This document shows, one piece after another, positions 10,643 through 22,159 of a DNA stretch of 64,000 nucleotides. Position numbers and translations under genes: made by a program. Position 1 is the first letter of the stretch; every line of letters begins with the position of its first letter. The notes below the pieces were generated by a model, which had not been told where the DNA came from, did not search any database, and saw only the letters and a program-made list of their open reading frames with translations. Origin of the DNA: an uncultured Alphaproteobacteria bacterium (lineage in GTDB: Bacteria > Pseudomonadota > Alphaproteobacteria > HIMB59 > GCA-002718135); the NCBI GenBank assembly GCA_902595855.1, contig CACJRY010000001.1, positions 176,182 through 240,181 of the forward strand. The letters run 5' to 3'.

Positions 10643-11791
10643 ATGATAATTAATGTTTATGGAAGTACAGGCATAATAGGTAAAACTTCTTTATCCATTA
10701 TTAAGAAACATTTTCCTAATTATAAAATTAATCTTTTATGCGCTAAAAGTAATTATAAATTATTAGCAAAACAATGCAATGAATTTGAAGTTGGTTACGC
10801 CTATATAGATAATCCAAAAAATTATACTAAATTAAAATCTCTTTTAAAAAAAGAAATTAAAATTTTAAATAAAGATAGTTTAAATGAATATCTAAAAGAA
10901 TCTAAGTCAGATTTATCTATTTTAGCAGTATCTGGATATGAGTCACTTAAGTATTTAGAGTTAATACTTTCCAATACAAAAAAAATTGGAGTTGTGAGCA
11001 AAGAGGCAATTGTTTCAGCAGGACATATTTTAAAAAAAATATCCAAAAAATTTAATACATCAATATTTCCTCTAGACTCAGAACACTTTTCAATTTTTAA
11101 AAATTTTAATAAAATAAACTTAAAAAGTGTTAATTTTAAAAAAATATATTTAACTGCCTCAGGAGGACCTTTTATAGGTCGAAATTTTAATTCTTTAAAA
11201 AAAATATCATTTAAAGAGGCAGTCAATCATCCAAAATGGAAAATGGGATATAAAAACAGCATCGACTCTGCTACTTTAGTTAATAAATGTCTTGAATTGA
11301 TAGAGGCTCATTACTTATTTGATATACCCTTTAGTCAACTTGATATTTTAATTCATCCAGAATCTCTAGTACATTCAATTATTGAAGATAAAAATTATAT
11401 TTCTAAAATGATATATTTTCATAATGATATGAGAATCCCTCTCATGCATTATTTAAGTAATAATAAAATTGACGAGCTTCCAAAAATAAATAAATTTAAT
11501 TTTTATCAAAAGACTAGTCTAAATTTTTCAGTAGTTGAGGAAAAAAATTATCCTATTTATAATTATTTTAAATCTATTGATAAATCTAATCCATGTAATT
11601 TGATTAAATTTAATCTTGGAAATGAGTATGCTGTGGATTTATTTAAACAAAAAAAAATTAAATATGTTGATATATTGCAATTAATTAAAGAAATAACTTC
11701 AATAAATTTAAATTCAGATGTAAATAACATTGATAAAATTATTCAATATCATGAAAGTCTTAACTCATATATTAGGTCAAATTTCAAATAA
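10643..11791 (+). CDS. dxr: 1-deoxy-D-xylulose-5-phosphate reductoisomerase
   Basis: YGSTGIIGKTSL, SASGGPF-like TASGGPF, SLVHSIIE motifs. Confidence 0.95.
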   Translation: MIINVYGSTGIIGKTSLSIIKKHFPNYKINLLCAKSNYKLLAKQCNEFEVGYAYIDNPKNYTKLKSLLKKEIKILNKDSLNEYLKESKSDLSILAVSGYESLKYLELILSNTKKIGVVSKEAIVSAGHILKKISKKFNTSIFPLDSEHFSIFKNFNKINLKSVNFKKIYLTASGGPFIGRNFNSLKKISFKEAVNHPKWKMGYKNSIDSATLVNKCLELIEAHYLFDIPFSQLDILIHPESLVHSIIEDKNYISKMIYFHNDMRIPLMHYLSNNKIDELPKINKFNFYQKTSLNFSVVEEKNYPIYNYFKSIDKSNPCNLIKFNLGNEYAVDLFKQKKIKYVDILQLIKEITSINLNSDVNNIDKIIQYHESLNSYIRSNFK

Positions 11792-14021
11792 AACTTTTTT
11801 CATTTTTTATTTTTACCTTCTGTTCTCGTTCAAAGTTTTAGCATCAGAAATAACTTATGAATTCGAAATTAAAGGTAATCAAAATACAGATGAGGAAGTA
11901 ATATTAAGTTTAATAGATAAGAAGCCTGATGTTTTGAATGAAGAATACTCTAATTACCTTTTAAACGAGTTAAATAATTCAGGACTGTTTAAAGAAATTA
12001 AAATTAGCATCAAAAATGATAAATATATCATTAATGTAATAGAATATCCTGTAATTCAAAAAATATATTTTGAAGGAAATGAGAGATTCAAAGATGAAGA
12101 GTTAAATGTCTTAGCAAAAGAATTAAAACTAGAAATTTATAAAGATGATGAAATTAATAAATTTTTAAATGAGCTAAAAAATATTTATTCTTCTTTTGGC
12201 TATAATGATGTAAGAATTAATTTATCCAAAAGTATAAGTGAACTAAATTTTGCTACATTATATGTTAGCATAACTGAAAACAAAATTACTAAAATAAAAA
12301 CTATTAAATTTATTGGTAACAAAGAAATTTCAAGTTCAGATTTAAGTGAAGAAATTAAATCTAAAGTAAAAAAACTTTCAAATATATTTGCAAACAATAA
12401 CTTTAAACCTATGCAAGTTGAGACTGATAAAGAAAGATTAACTAGATTTTATAAAAACAAAGGTTATGCAGATATTAATATCAGTTATGACATTGAGTTT
12501 TTTGCGAACAATACTGTTATTTTATATTTTAATATTGATGAAGGTGATATTTATCAGTTGGGCAATATTAGTTTTTCCAATCTGACTAACAGTGAAAATA
12601 TTGATCAATTATTAAGTAATTTTTTCCAGAACTATTCACCTACAGTTCAATTTTATAATATTTCATTGGCTGAAAATATTGAAGACAAAATATCAAATTT
12701 AATAAAAGGATCAGGAATAAAATTTTTTGAGATTAATAAACTTGTAAATTTAAATAATGGAATAGCAGACCTACTTTTTGAAATTAAAGAATCTAATCCA
12801 GTATACGTAAATAATATCAATATTAATGGTAACACTAGAACACTAGATTATGTAATAAGAAGAGAATTGCAAATAGCTGAAGGTGATGCATTTTTAAATA
12901 GCGATTTAAATAATTTAAGGCAAACAATTCAATCAATGGGTTTTTTTGAAGATATAGATATTAAGGAAAAATCTTTATCTGATAATCTTGTTGATATTGA
13001 AGTTAATGTAAAAGAAAATCAAACTGGCACATTCACTGCTGGAGCATCATTTGGCACCTTAGATGGCGTAACTTTGGTAACAGGTTTAAATGAATCAAAT
13101 TTTGGAGGTACTGGAAGAGGTTTGGAATTTATGATCAATAATTCTGAAGATAACAGTGAATATACTTTAAATACAACTGAAAGATTCTTTTTTAATAGGG
13201 ATATCAGTCTTAAGTATGGGATAGGTTATCAAGAGAATGACTATTCTTCATCAAGCTCTTATCAGCTAGATAGATATCAAATTTCAACAGGATTATCATA
13301 TATGTTTCAAGAAAATATATATCATTCTTTTAAAATTAATTATGAGTTAGATAATATCAATGTAACAAATACAAGTACAGTATCCAGTACAATTAAAGAT
13401 GTTGAAGGGCGTAGTGCAAAATTTATTTTAGAGAATGGAATAACTTACAGTACTTTGAATTCATTCTTATTTCCAAAAAATGGTAATTATTTTAAATTTT
13501 ATAATACTATCGAAACACCATCAAGTTCAAAAAATGGTTATATAAAGAACACTTTAACTTATAAAAAATACAAAGAATTTAATAAAGATATAGCATCTTT
13601 TCAAGCTATGGCTGGAAATGTTTTTTCATTAAATGATTCTGATATACTCCCAAATGATAAATATTCTCTTGGAGGAAGATGGCTAAGAGGATTTGATAAT
13701 TTTGGAGCAGGTCCAAGAAATTCAAGAACATCATATATTGGTGGTAACAATATTTTAGCCACAAAAATTGATTATTCTAAATTATTACTAAAAAATGATG
13801 ATAATCCAATATATTTTAATTTATTTAATGATATTGGAATTGTTTGGGATAACAAAACAATACCTACTCACGCTGATGAGAGCATAAGATCTTCAGCTGG
13901 ATTTGGGTTTAAGTTTTATTCATTTATAGGACCTATTGCATTTACTTGGGGCTTCCCTATTGAGGATGAAACTTACGATATAAAAAGAATGTTTACTTTT
14001 TCTATAGGTAATATCAATTGA
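11751..14021 (+). CDS. bamA: Outer membrane protein assembly factor BamA (ORF extends to 11730; 11751 ATG gives a plausible signal peptide)
   Basis: POTRA repeats plus surface-antigen barrel, GGRWLRGFDNFGAGPR; precedes skp/lpxD/fabZ/lpxA. Confidence 0.93.
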   Translation: MKVLTHILGQISNKTFFIFYFYLLFSFKVLASEITYEFEIKGNQNTDEEVILSLIDKKPDVLNEEYSNYLLNELNNSGLFKEIKISIKNDKYIINVIEYPVIQKIYFEGNERFKDEELNVLAKELKLEIYKDDEINKFLNELKNIYSSFGYNDVRINLSKSISELNFATLYVSITENKITKIKTIKFIGNKEISSSDLSEEIKSKVKKLSNIFANNNFKPMQVETDKERLTRFYKNKGYADINISYDIEFFANNTVILYFNIDEGDIYQLGNISFSNLTNSENIDQLLSNFFQNYSPTVQFYNISLAENIEDKISNLIKGSGIKFFEINKLVNLNNGIADLLFEIKESNPVYVNNININGNTRTLDYVIRRELQIAEGDAFLNSDLNNLRQTIQSMGFFEDIDIKEKSLSDNLVDIEVNVKENQTGTFTAGASFGTLDGVTLVTGLNESNFGGTGRGLEFMINNSEDNSEYTLNTTERFFFNRDISLKYGIGYQENDYSSSSSYQLDRYQISTGLSYMFQENIYHSFKINYELDNINVTNTSTVSSTIKDVEGRSAKFILENGITYSTLNSFLFPKNGNYFKFYNTIETPSSSKNGYIKNTLTYKKYKEFNKDIASFQAMAGNVFSLNDSDILPNDKYSLGGRWLRGFDNFGAGPRNSRTSYIGGNNILATKIDYSKLLLKNDDNPIYFNLFNDIGIVWDNKTIPTHADESIRSSAGFGFKFYSFIGPIAFTWGFPIEDETYDIKRMFTFSIGNIN

Positions 14022-14545
14022 TTAAAAATTTATCATTTTTCATTATTTTTCTTATTTTTTCCACCAAAGTTTTACCCACTAACATTGCTGTAGTCGATAT
14101 TAATGCTTTAATAGATAACTCAAAACATTTTATTTCAATTTCAGAACAAATTAATAATTCTCAAATAGAAGACAAAGAAAATTTCAAAATTATAGAAGAG
14201 AATTTATTCAAATCTAAATCTGAGCTAGAAGATTTACGATTAATACTTAACGAAGAAGAGTTTAATATAAAAAAAAATGAATATTATACAGAAGTCGAAA
14301 AATTTCAGAATCTTGTAGGAGATTATAATAAACATTATGAAAACCAAATTATTAATATTAAAAATACTATTTTCATAAAAATTACTGAATTAATTCAACA
14401 ATATGCTTCTAAAAATAAAATTGATTTAATTCTTGATAAAAACCAATATTTAATATCAGCTGATAAAATAAATATAAATGAAATAATTTATACTCAACTT
14501 AATCAATTAAATATTGAATTAAAATATGAAAAATATGAAAATTAA
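14018..14545 (+). CDS. OmpH/Skp-family periplasmic chaperone (TTG start overlapping bamA stop)
   Basis: Signal peptide, coiled-coil OmpH-like body ending in [16 protein letters not shown]; position between bamA and lpxD. Confidence 0.75.
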   Translation: MIKNLSFFIIFLIFSTKVLPTNIAVVDINALIDNSKHFISISEQINNSQIEDKENFKIIEENLFKSKSELEDLRLILNEEEFNIKKNEYYTEVEKFQNLVGDYNKHYENQIINIKNTIFIKITELIQQYASKNKIDLILDKNQYLISADKININEIIYTQLNQLNIELKYEKYEN

Positions 14546-15521
14546 TTTTGCCTCTATTCAAAATTTACTTTTTAAAAATAATATTGAATTTTCAACAAAT
14601 TTAGATGAAAATGACACATTAGTAGAAATTAGTTCAATAAAAAATGCGAATAAAGACTCTCTTATATTTTTATTTAATGAAAAATATTTGGATTTACTCA
14701 AAACAACAAAAGCAAAATGCTGCATTTTACAGAAAAATTATATAACTTCTCTCCCACAAAATACTAAATATATTATTGTAGATAATCCATACTTAGTTTT
14801 TGCATATTTAAGTGATATCTATATTAAAAAAAAGGTTTCTAATGGAACTATATCTAAAAATGTAAAAATCCATAAAGATGTAAAAATATCAAATAATGTT
14901 CAAATAGATGATTTTACAAATATTCATGAAAATACTTTAATTGATAAAAATGTAATTATTGAGTCTAATTGTTCAATTGGTCCAAATGTATCAATAGCAG
15001 CCAATGTTTTAATTTCCTCAAACTCTTCATTGTCAAATTGTATAATTAAAGAAGATACAGTAATTAAATCTGGTGTAGTTATTGGTGGAGAAGGATTTGG
15101 ATTTGAAATTAATTCAAAAAAAAGAATTAGTCATTTAGGAAATGTAATTATTGGTAAAAATTGCTACATAGGTGCTAATACTACAATAGATAGGGCTGTT
15201 TTAGAGTCTACAATAATTTCTGATAATAGCAATTTAGACAATCTTATACAAATTGCACACAATGTAAAAATTGGTAAACATGCTGTTATAGCGGCCCAAG
15301 TAGGGATAGCTGGAAGTACTGTAATTGGTGATTATGTAAAGATAGGGGGTCAGGCAGGTATATCTGGCCACTTATCTATTGGAGATAATGTTACGATAGC
15401 AGCAAAAAGTGGAGTTACAAAAAATATTGAAAATAATCAAGTTGTTGCTGGTTTTCCAGCAATTGATATAAAAAAATGGAAAAAAAATATTATTAAATTA
15501 AATAAATCAAATGAATATTAA
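14526..15521 (+). CDS. lpxD: UDP-3-O-acylglucosamine N-acyltransferase
   Basis: Left-handed beta-helix hexapeptide repeats, [17 protein letters not shown]. Confidence 0.93.
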   Translation: MKNMKINFASIQNLLFKNNIEFSTNLDENDTLVEISSIKNANKDSLIFLFNEKYLDLLKTTKAKCCILQKNYITSLPQNTKYIIVDNPYLVFAYLSDIYIKKKVSNGTISKNVKIHKDVKISNNVQIDDFTNIHENTLIDKNVIIESNCSIGPNVSIAANVLISSNSSLSNCIIKEDTVIKSGVVIGGEGFGFEINSKKRISHLGNVIIGKNCYIGANTTIDRAVLESTIISDNSNLDNLIQIAHNVKIGKHAVIAAQVGIAGSTVIGDYVKIGGQAGISGHLSIGDNVTIAAKSGVTKNIENNQVVAGFPAIDIKKWKKNIIKLNKSNEY

Positions 15522-15948
15522 TTTAGAAGAAATTAAAAATCTGATTCCGCATAGGGACCCATTTTTATTTGTAGATAAATGTGTGATTATTGAACCTGGC
15601 AAAAAAGGTGAGTCTGAACGTTATTTCTCTGAAAATGAATATTTTTTTAAGGGCCACTTCCCAAACAATCCTATTGTTCCTGGAGTTATAATAGTAGAGG
15701 CTATGGCTCAAACAGCAGGAATAGTTGTCTCTCACCAATTTAAAGATATTAAAGATAAATCAGTTTTGTTCATGAGTGTAAACAAAGCAAGATTTAGAAA
15801 ACCTATACTCCCTAATCAAAATATTCGGTTTGAGGTGAATTTTTTAAACAAAGTGAAAGATGTCTATAAATTTCAAGGCACAGCTTTATTTGAAAATGTA
15901 AAAGTAGCTGAAACAGAATTTACAGCAATGATTACAATTGGAAAGTAA
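15511..15948 (+). CDS. fabZ: 3-hydroxyacyl-ACP dehydratase FabZ
   Basis: [34 protein letters not shown]. Confidence 0.96.
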   Translation: MNINLEEIKNLIPHRDPFLFVDKCVIIEPGKKGESERYFSENEYFFKGHFPNNPIVPGVIIVEAMAQTAGIVVSHQFKDIKDKSVLFMSVNKARFRKPILPNQNIRFEVNFLNKVKDVYKFQGTALFENVKVAETEFTAMITIGK

Positions 15949-16003
15949 TAGTTTGAAATAAAAAAATTATTCTAAATATCTCAAAATTTTATAAAAACTA
16001 AAT

Positions 16004-16774
16004 ATGAATTCTAGTATTATTTCAGATAACGCAAAGATAGATCCTTCAGTAAAAATTGGCCCGTATTGTGTAATAGGAGATAATGTTGAAATAGAAGAAG
16101 ATTGTATACTTCACTCACATGTCTCAATCACAGGTCATACAAAAATAGGAAAAAAGAATAATTTTTATCCATTTGCATCAATTGGGAGCTCACCTCAAGA
16201 TCTAAAATATAAAGGTGAAAAAAGTTTCTTAGTTATTGGCAATAATAATACTTTTAGAGAAAATGTTACAGTTAACACTGGAACGGATGGAGGAGGATTG
16301 TATACTCGAATTGAAGACAATTGCTTGTTCATGGTAGGTGCACACATAGCTCACGATTGTATAATTGGATCTAATGTTATTTTAGCAAATAATGCTACAT
16401 TGGCTGGTCATGTTGAGATAGATAATAATTCAATAATAGGTGGTAATTCAGCAATTCATCAATTTGTTAAAGTAGGTAAAAATGCAATGGTAGGAGGTAT
16501 GAGTGGTTTGGAAAAAAATCTTATCCCTTACGGACTCTATATTGGCATACGCTCAAATCTTAAAGGATTGAATTTAATTGGATTAAAAAGAAAAGGGTTA
16601 GCAAATAACAGAATTACAACTTTAAATCATTTTGTTGAAAATATATTTGATAAAAATGATTCAATTGAGAATAATTATAATAAAATAGATGATGAGATAA
16701 GAGCTATTGAAGAGGTTTCAGAAATTATTGATTTTATTAAGACTTCAAATCAAAGAGGATTAGTAACTCTATAG
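16004..16774 (+). CDS. lpxA: UDP-N-acetylglucosamine acyltransferase
   Basis: Hexapeptide repeats, FASIGSSPQDLKYKGE, AHIAHDCIIG. Confidence 0.95.
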   Translation: MNSSIISDNAKIDPSVKIGPYCVIGDNVEIEEDCILHSHVSITGHTKIGKKNNFYPFASIGSSPQDLKYKGEKSFLVIGNNNTFRENVTVNTGTDGGGLYTRIEDNCLFMVGAHIAHDCIIGSNVILANNATLAGHVEIDNNSIIGGNSAIHQFVKVGKNAMVGGMSGLEKNLIPYGLYIGIRSNLKGLNLIGLKRKGLANNRITTLNHFVENIFDKNDSIENNYNKIDDEIRAIEEVSEIIDFIKTSNQRGLVTL

Positions 16775-16776
16775 TA

Positions 16777-17592
16777 ATGTCAAAAATTGGAATCATATCT
16801 GGTGGTGGCAAATTACCTGTTTTGATAGGTAATAATTTAATTGTCAAAAATTACGATGTCACTTTTTTTGTTATAAAAGATACTTTTGATAAGCAAATTT
16901 TTTCAAATTTAAGAACTGTAGAAATTCAGTTAAATAGTATTAAGAAAATATTTAAAAAATTAGAAGAAAACAAAATAAACAAAATAATTTTAGCAGGTAA
17001 TATCTCAAGACCTAGCTTAAAAGATATAAATTTTGATTTCGAAACAATTAATTTTGCTAAGAAACTTTTTTTAAGTAAAAAAGGAGATAATGAATTATTA
17101 ATTGCGATTACTAAATTATTTGAAGATAAAGGATTTGAGTATTTAGATTGGAAAAATTATTGCCCTGAATTATTTGCAAATAAAATTAACTTAACAAATA
17201 GAACACCTTCTAAAGATGCAAATTTAAACCTTAACAAAGCACTGAATGTTTTTAAAAACTACGGTAACTTGGATATTGGTCAGAGTTTAATAGTTCAAAA
17301 TGAAATTGTACTTGGATTAGAGGCTGCAGAAGGAACCGATAAACTTATCATTAGATGTAATGGTTTAAAAACAAATGGTGATCAAGGTGTTTTAATTAAA
17401 GCCTCAAAATATAACCAAAGTAATGTTTTAGATATACCAACAATAGGAGCAAAGACTTTAAAATTACTAATCGAAAATAATTATGAAGGTGTATTTGTTG
17501 AAAAAAATAATTGTTTAATTATTGATAGGGATGAAACTATTAATTTAGCAAATAGTAACAACTTATTTATATCTACTTTTGAAAAACTTTGA
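16777..17592 (+). CDS. lpxI: UDP-2,3-diacylglucosamine diphosphatase LpxI (DUF1009)
   Basis: ISGGGKLPVLI, GLEAAEGTDKLI, PTIGAKTLKLL; lies between lpxA and lpxB. Confidence 0.9.
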   Translation: MSKIGIISGGGKLPVLIGNNLIVKNYDVTFFVIKDTFDKQIFSNLRTVEIQLNSIKKIFKKLEENKINKIILAGNISRPSLKDINFDFETINFAKKLFLSKKGDNELLIAITKLFEDKGFEYLDWKNYCPELFANKINLTNRTPSKDANLNLNKALNVFKNYGNLDIGQSLIVQNEIVLGLEAAEGTDKLIIRCNGLKTNGDQGVLIKASKYNQSNVLDIPTIGAKTLKLLIENNYEGVFVEKNNCLIIDRDETINLANSNNLFISTFEKL

Positions 17593-18719
17593 TTGAAAAT
17601 AAAAAAATATTTATTTGCTGTACTGAGCAATCGGGAGAAAATATTGCGTATAATATATGCAAAAGACTTAAAAAATATAATTATCAAATTGATGGAGTTG
17701 TAGGCACATTATCTGAAAAATATATAACAAATAAATATTTTGATATTAGTATTTTTAAATCCCTAGGACTCGTTGAAATAATTTTATCGATACCTAAATT
17801 TATTAAAATTATAAATTTTTTGTTTTTGAAAATAATAAATAATAAATATGATATAGTTGTTCTTATTGATTCACCAGATTTTAACTATCATTTAGCAAAG
17901 AAACTAAAAAAAAATAATTTTAATAACAAAGTTATTCAAATTGTTGCGCCAACTGTATGGGCATGGAGAGAGGGAAGAGCTAAAAAATTTGCTAAATATT
18001 ACGATGAAATTCTTACGTTGTTTAAATTTGAAAAGCAATATTTTGAAAAATATGGATTAAGAACTACTTTTATTGGACATCCTATAACTCAAATAAAGTT
18101 AAATATTCAAAATTTAAATCAAGAAAAGAAATTTATTGCCTTTTTATTTGGCAGTAGAGAAAATGAAATTAATAAACTTTACCCCTATTTTAACAATTTA
18201 CATGACTATATGATCAAAAAAAATATAAAAAAATATGATTTGTTTATTCCTACACTTCCACATCTAAAAAATAAAATTTTCCAGCTTACTAGAAATTGGA
18301 AAATTAATACATTGATTTCAGATGATATGAAAGTAAATGAAAATATTTATAGTAAAGTATTTGTAAGTGTGACATGTTCTGGAACAGCCTCTTTAGAAAT
18401 ATCAAAAAGAAAGATTCCACAAATAATTATTTATAAATTAAATCTGATTACTTTTTTTTTATTTTCTTTTTTAATTAAAATTAGATTTGCAAATATTTTA
18501 AATATTTTAAACAAAAAAATGATTATAACTGAAGTAGTGAATAATAATTTAAATAAAAGAAACTTATTAATAGCTTTTGAAAAACTTTTTTTTGATAAAT
18601 CTTACAGAGAAACTCAAATCGCAGATGTTAAGAAAAGTTTAGTAGAAATTGATAGTAATGCTAACCCTTATGAAATATGTGAAGAAAGGATTATAAAAAT
18701 TATTTCCAAAGCCATTTAA
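17589..18719 (+). CDS. lpxB: Lipid-A-disaccharide synthase
   Basis: [44 protein letters not shown]. Confidence 0.93.
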   Translation: MIENKKIFICCTEQSGENIAYNICKRLKKYNYQIDGVVGTLSEKYITNKYFDISIFKSLGLVEIILSIPKFIKIINFLFLKIINNKYDIVVLIDSPDFNYHLAKKLKKNNFNNKVIQIVAPTVWAWREGRAKKFAKYYDEILTLFKFEKQYFEKYGLRTTFIGHPITQIKLNIQNLNQEKKFIAFLFGSRENEINKLYPYFNNLHDYMIKKNIKKYDLFIPTLPHLKNKIFQLTRNWKINTLISDDMKVNENIYSKVFVSVTCSGTASLEISKRKIPQIIIYKLNLITFFLFSFLIKIRFANILNILNKKMIITEVVNNNLNKRNLLIAFEKLFFDKSYRETQIADVKKSLVEIDSNANPYEICEERIIKIISKAI

Positions 18720-20049
18720 AAATTGATTTTTTCTCTCTGGTTGACTCCTTTTGAAATTCTCTTGCTGTTTTACCTAAATATAATTGCCTAGGACGACCAA
18801 TTTTATTTATTGGATCTTCTATCATTTCTTTCCATTGTGATATCCAGCCAACAGTTCTTCCAATTGCAAATAAAACAGTAAACATACTTGTAGGAAATCC
18901 CAGAGCCTTAAGAATAATACCTGAATAAAAATCTACATTAGGAAATAATTTTTTTTCAATAAAATATTCATCTTTTAGTGCTATTTTCTCTAATTCAATA
19001 GCAATCTTTAAAAGTGGATCATCTAATTTATTAAGCTCTTCTAAAACTTCATATGCGCTTTCTTTCATAACGCTTGCTCTTGGATCATAGTTTTTGTAAA
19101 CCCTATGACCAAAACCCATTAATCTAAAAGGGTCATTTTTATCTTTAGCTTTATTTATAAATTCAGGAATATTTTTTATATCACCTATTTCCTCAAGCAT
19201 TTTTATTACAGCTTCATTTGCTCCTCCATGCGCTGGTCCCCACAAAGATGCAATTCCTGCAGCAATACATGCAAAAGGATTGGCTCCAGATGAACCCGCA
19301 AGTCTAACTGTAGAAGTAGATGCATTTTGCTCATGATCAGCATGTAAAATAAAAAATCTATCCATCGCTTGAACAATTTTTGGACTAATTTTAAAATCTT
19401 CAGTAGGAACAGAAAAAGTCATGTATAGGAAATTTTCTGCATAAGATAAGTCATTTCTTGGATATACAAATGGTTGTCCAATAGAATATTTGTAAGCCAT
19501 AGCTCCAATGGTTGGAATTTTTGCTATTAACCTATGACAAGCTACCATTCTCTGATTAATGTCAGAGAAATCTGTGCTGTCATGATAGAATGCAGATAAA
19601 GCTCCAACAACTCCGACCATAATAGCCATGGGATGTGCATCTCTTCTAAAACCTCTATATAAATAAACCAATTGCTCATGCAGCATTGTATGATTAGTAA
19701 TTAAATCAATAAATTTTTGCTTATCCTCCGGAGATGGCAATTCTCCATGCAATAATAAATAACATACCTCCAAAAATTCACTATTACTCGCTAAATCGTG
19801 AATATTAAAACCTCTATGTCTTAAAATACCTTTATTACCATCAATATAGGTTATGGAAGAGTCACATGAAGCAGTAGAAGTAAAGCCTGGATCATAGGTA
19901 AACATACCAGTCTCCTGATAGAGCTTTCTTATATCTAAAACATCTGGTCCATCTGTACCCTTTATGACTGGAAGCTCATAAGATTTGCCAGTCTCATTAT
20001 TAAATAAAGTAAATGAATTCTTTTGTTGATTATCTTCGTAGTCTGCCAT
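18700..20049 (-). CDS. gltA: Citrate synthase
   Basis: [72 protein letters not shown]. Confidence 0.97.
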   Translation of the reverse strand: MADYEDNQQKNSFTLFNNETGKSYELPVIKGTDGPDVLDIRKLYQETGMFTYDPGFTSTASCDSSITYIDGNKGILRHRGFNIHDLASNSEFLEVCYLLLHGELPSPEDKQKFIDLITNHTMLHEQLVYLYRGFRRDAHPMAIMVGVVGALSAFYHDSTDFSDINQRMVACHRLIAKIPTIGAMAYKYSIGQPFVYPRNDLSYAENFLYMTFSVPTEDFKISPKIVQAMDRFFILHADHEQNASTSTVRLAGSSGANPFACIAAGIASLWGPAHGGANEAVIKMLEEIGDIKNIPEFINKAKDKNDPFRLMGFGHRVYKNYDPRASVMKESAYEVLEELNKLDDPLLKIAIELEKIALKDEYFIEKKLFPNVDFYSGIILKALGFPTSMFTVLFAIGRTVGWISQWKEMIEDPINKIGRPRQLYLGKTAREFQKESTREKKSIFKWLWK

Positions 20050-20050
20050 T

Positions 20051-21448
20051 TTAGATTTTATACCTTTTTAATCTCTCTATTGATACACTTTTACCTAATA
20101 TCATGAATATATCAGTAATAGAAGGGCCATTGTAATTATTAGTAAGTAAATATCTAACTGGTTTACCTAAAACTGGGAATTTAATATTATTTTTTTTTAT
20201 AAATTCTTTAATCTCTAAATTTATAATATCATATTCCCATTTATTAATATTAATAATTAGTTCTAAAAAATTACTATATACCTTATTGAAATCATCTTGA
20301 AAATTTTCATCATAATTTTTTGAAAAATTTTTAGAAAAATAAATGTCAGCAATATTAATAATTTCAATATATTTTGAAATATCTTTCTTATATACACTAA
20401 ATACTCTAAACAATTTTTCTTTATCTAAATCTAAAAATTCTTTTAATTTTGAGTTTGATCTACAATACTCCTCAAATAATTTTATGTTAGACTCAATTCT
20501 TAAAAAATAATTGTTGAAGAAATCCAGTTTTGTATAATTAAAAATACTAGCAGATTTGGATAAATTTTTGATTTCAAATTGAGAAATTATATCAGAAATT
20601 TCTACGACTTCATTTTCTTGATTTTTAGGTGACCATCCTAATAAAATCAAATTATTTATTATTGCACTTGGTAAATAACCATCATTCTTTAAATCAATTA
20701 CATTAACAGCTCCATGTCTTTTAGATAGTTTGGTTCCATCTTCACCATGAATCAATGGTATATGGGCATATTGCGGAATTGCCCAATTCATATGCTGATA
20801 TATAAATTTTTGACGAAAATAATTATTTAAATGGTCATCTCCTCTTATAATAAAATTTACTCCTAAATCATGATCGTCTACCACAACAGATAACATATAA
20901 GTTGGAGTGTTATCTATTCTAACAAGAACAAAGTCATCTATTTCAGCATTATTAACTTCCACTTGGCCCTGAATTACATCTTTTAAAATTTCTTTACCAG
21001 TAGTTGGTATCTTAATTCTTATAACGTATCCTTTTTCAAGAGATTGAACATTATTGTTACTTTCACAAGAAATGCAAATTTTCTTTGAGTCAATCTCACC
21101 AGTATTAATTTTTTTTCTACGTTCTTCTAATTGATCTTTGGTGCAAATACACTTGTAAGCTTTTTTGATTTTTAATAAATGTTTAGCTACCTCTATATGT
21201 CGTCTGATATTTAATGATTGAATTTGTGGATCATTATCCCATTTTATACCTAACCACTTAAGCCCACTAATTATATTTTTTTTGAATGCTTCAGTTGATC
21301 TAATTTTATCTGTATCCTCAATTCTCAAATATAATTTAGAGCCAGGATGTTGGGATTGGAAAATGTAATTTATAAGAGCTGTTCTGGCACTTCCAATATG
21401 CAGATTTCCTGTTGGGGAGGGTGCGAACCTAGTAATATATCTAGTCAT
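20051..21448 (-). CDS. gltX: Glutamyl-tRNA synthetase
   Basis: [19 protein letters not shown] (HIGH), [10 protein letters not shown] (KMSKS). Confidence 0.96.
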   Translation of the reverse strand: MTRYITRFAPSPTGNLHIGSARTALINYIFQSQHPGSKLYLRIEDTDKIRSTEAFKKNIISGLKWLGIKWDNDPQIQSLNIRRHIEVAKHLLKIKKAYKCICTKDQLEERRKKINTGEIDSKKICISCESNNNVQSLEKGYVIRIKIPTTGKEILKDVIQGQVEVNNAEIDDFVLVRIDNTPTYMLSVVVDDHDLGVNFIIRGDDHLNNYFRQKFIYQHMNWAIPQYAHIPLIHGEDGTKLSKRHGAVNVIDLKNDGYLPSAIINNLILLGWSPKNQENEVVEISDIISQFEIKNLSKSASIFNYTKLDFFNNYFLRIESNIKLFEEYCRSNSKLKEFLDLDKEKLFRVFSVYKKDISKYIEIINIADIYFSKNFSKNYDENFQDDFNKVYSNFLELIININKWEYDIINLEIKEFIKKNNIKFPVLGKPVRYLLTNNYNGPSITDIFMILGKSVSIERLKRYKI

Positions 21449-21462
21449 TAATAAAATGACTA

Positions 21463-22104
21463 TTAATTATATTTTCTTATAATTCCAGATAAAGTACCCT
21501 GTATTTGCACATCTCCAAGATTATGTTCTTTAATATTGTATGCTTTATTAGCAGGTATAAGGTATATTTTTTGATTAGTCATTTTGACTATTTTTAACGT
21601 AATTTCATTATCTAAAGTAAGTACAGCAGCTATTTTACCATTTTCTGCAGAAGTTGTTTTTTTGATAATTGCAATATCTCCATCAAAAATACCCTCATCA
21701 ATCATAGACAAACCTTTAACTTTTAAACCAAAATACGTGGAATTCTTACTTACAAGAGATCTAGGGATTGATATCGTTGAGTCTGTATAATTTATTGCTT
21801 CTATAGCTTCACCTGCAGCTATAGATCCTACTAAGGGGATGTTGAGAAAACTTGTGTCATACGATGAGTCAATACTGTTTATATTTTTATTTGGAAGATT
21901 TTTGGTAATTTCCATTGCTCTAGCCTTATGTTTTAAGCGCTTTATATAGCCACGTTGCTCTAAGCTAGTTATTAATCTGTGAATTCCTGATTTAGATTTT
22001 AAGTTTACAGCATTTTTCATTTCTTCAAAGGAGGGGGAAATGTCATTTGATGAAATGTAATTATTTAAATAAACAAATAATTCTTTTTGTTTTTTAGTAA
22101 GCAT
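21463..22104 (-). CDS. lexA: LexA repressor
   Basis: N-term wHTH, PLVGSIAAGEAIEA cleavage site, S/K catalytic LKVKGLSMIDEGIFDGD. Confidence 0.95.
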   Translation of the reverse strand: MLTKKQKELFVYLNNYISSNDISPSFEEMKNAVNLKSKSGIHRLITSLEQRGYIKRLKHKARAMEITKNLPNKNINSIDSSYDTSFLNIPLVGSIAAGEAIEAINYTDSTISIPRSLVSKNSTYFGLKVKGLSMIDEGIFDGDIAIIKKTTSAENGKIAAVLTLDNEITLKIVKMTNQKIYLIPANKAYNIKEHNLGDVQIQGTLSGIIRKYN

Positions 22105-22108
22105 ATAT

Positions 22109-22123
22109 GTTCTATATATGTTC
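22109..22123. promoter_or_regulatory. LexA (SOS) box GTTC-N7-GTTC of the alphaproteobacterial type
   Basis: GTTCTATATATGTTC, 5 bp upstream of the lexA start codon. Confidence 0.85.
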
Positions 22124-22141
22124 TCTTTTATAAAAAGACAA
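22113..22141 (-). promoter_or_regulatory. Candidate lexA promoter: -35 TTGTCT (22141-22136), 17-bp spacer, -10 TATATA (22118-22113)
   Basis: Sigma70-like hexamers at 17-bp spacing overlapping the LexA box. Confidence 0.55.
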
Positions 22142-22159
22142 CCTTTTTTTTACATTATG

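Noticed and set aside
10822-11226. 134-aa antisense ORF within dxr
   Set aside because: Same reason: shadow ORF opposite a conserved gene.
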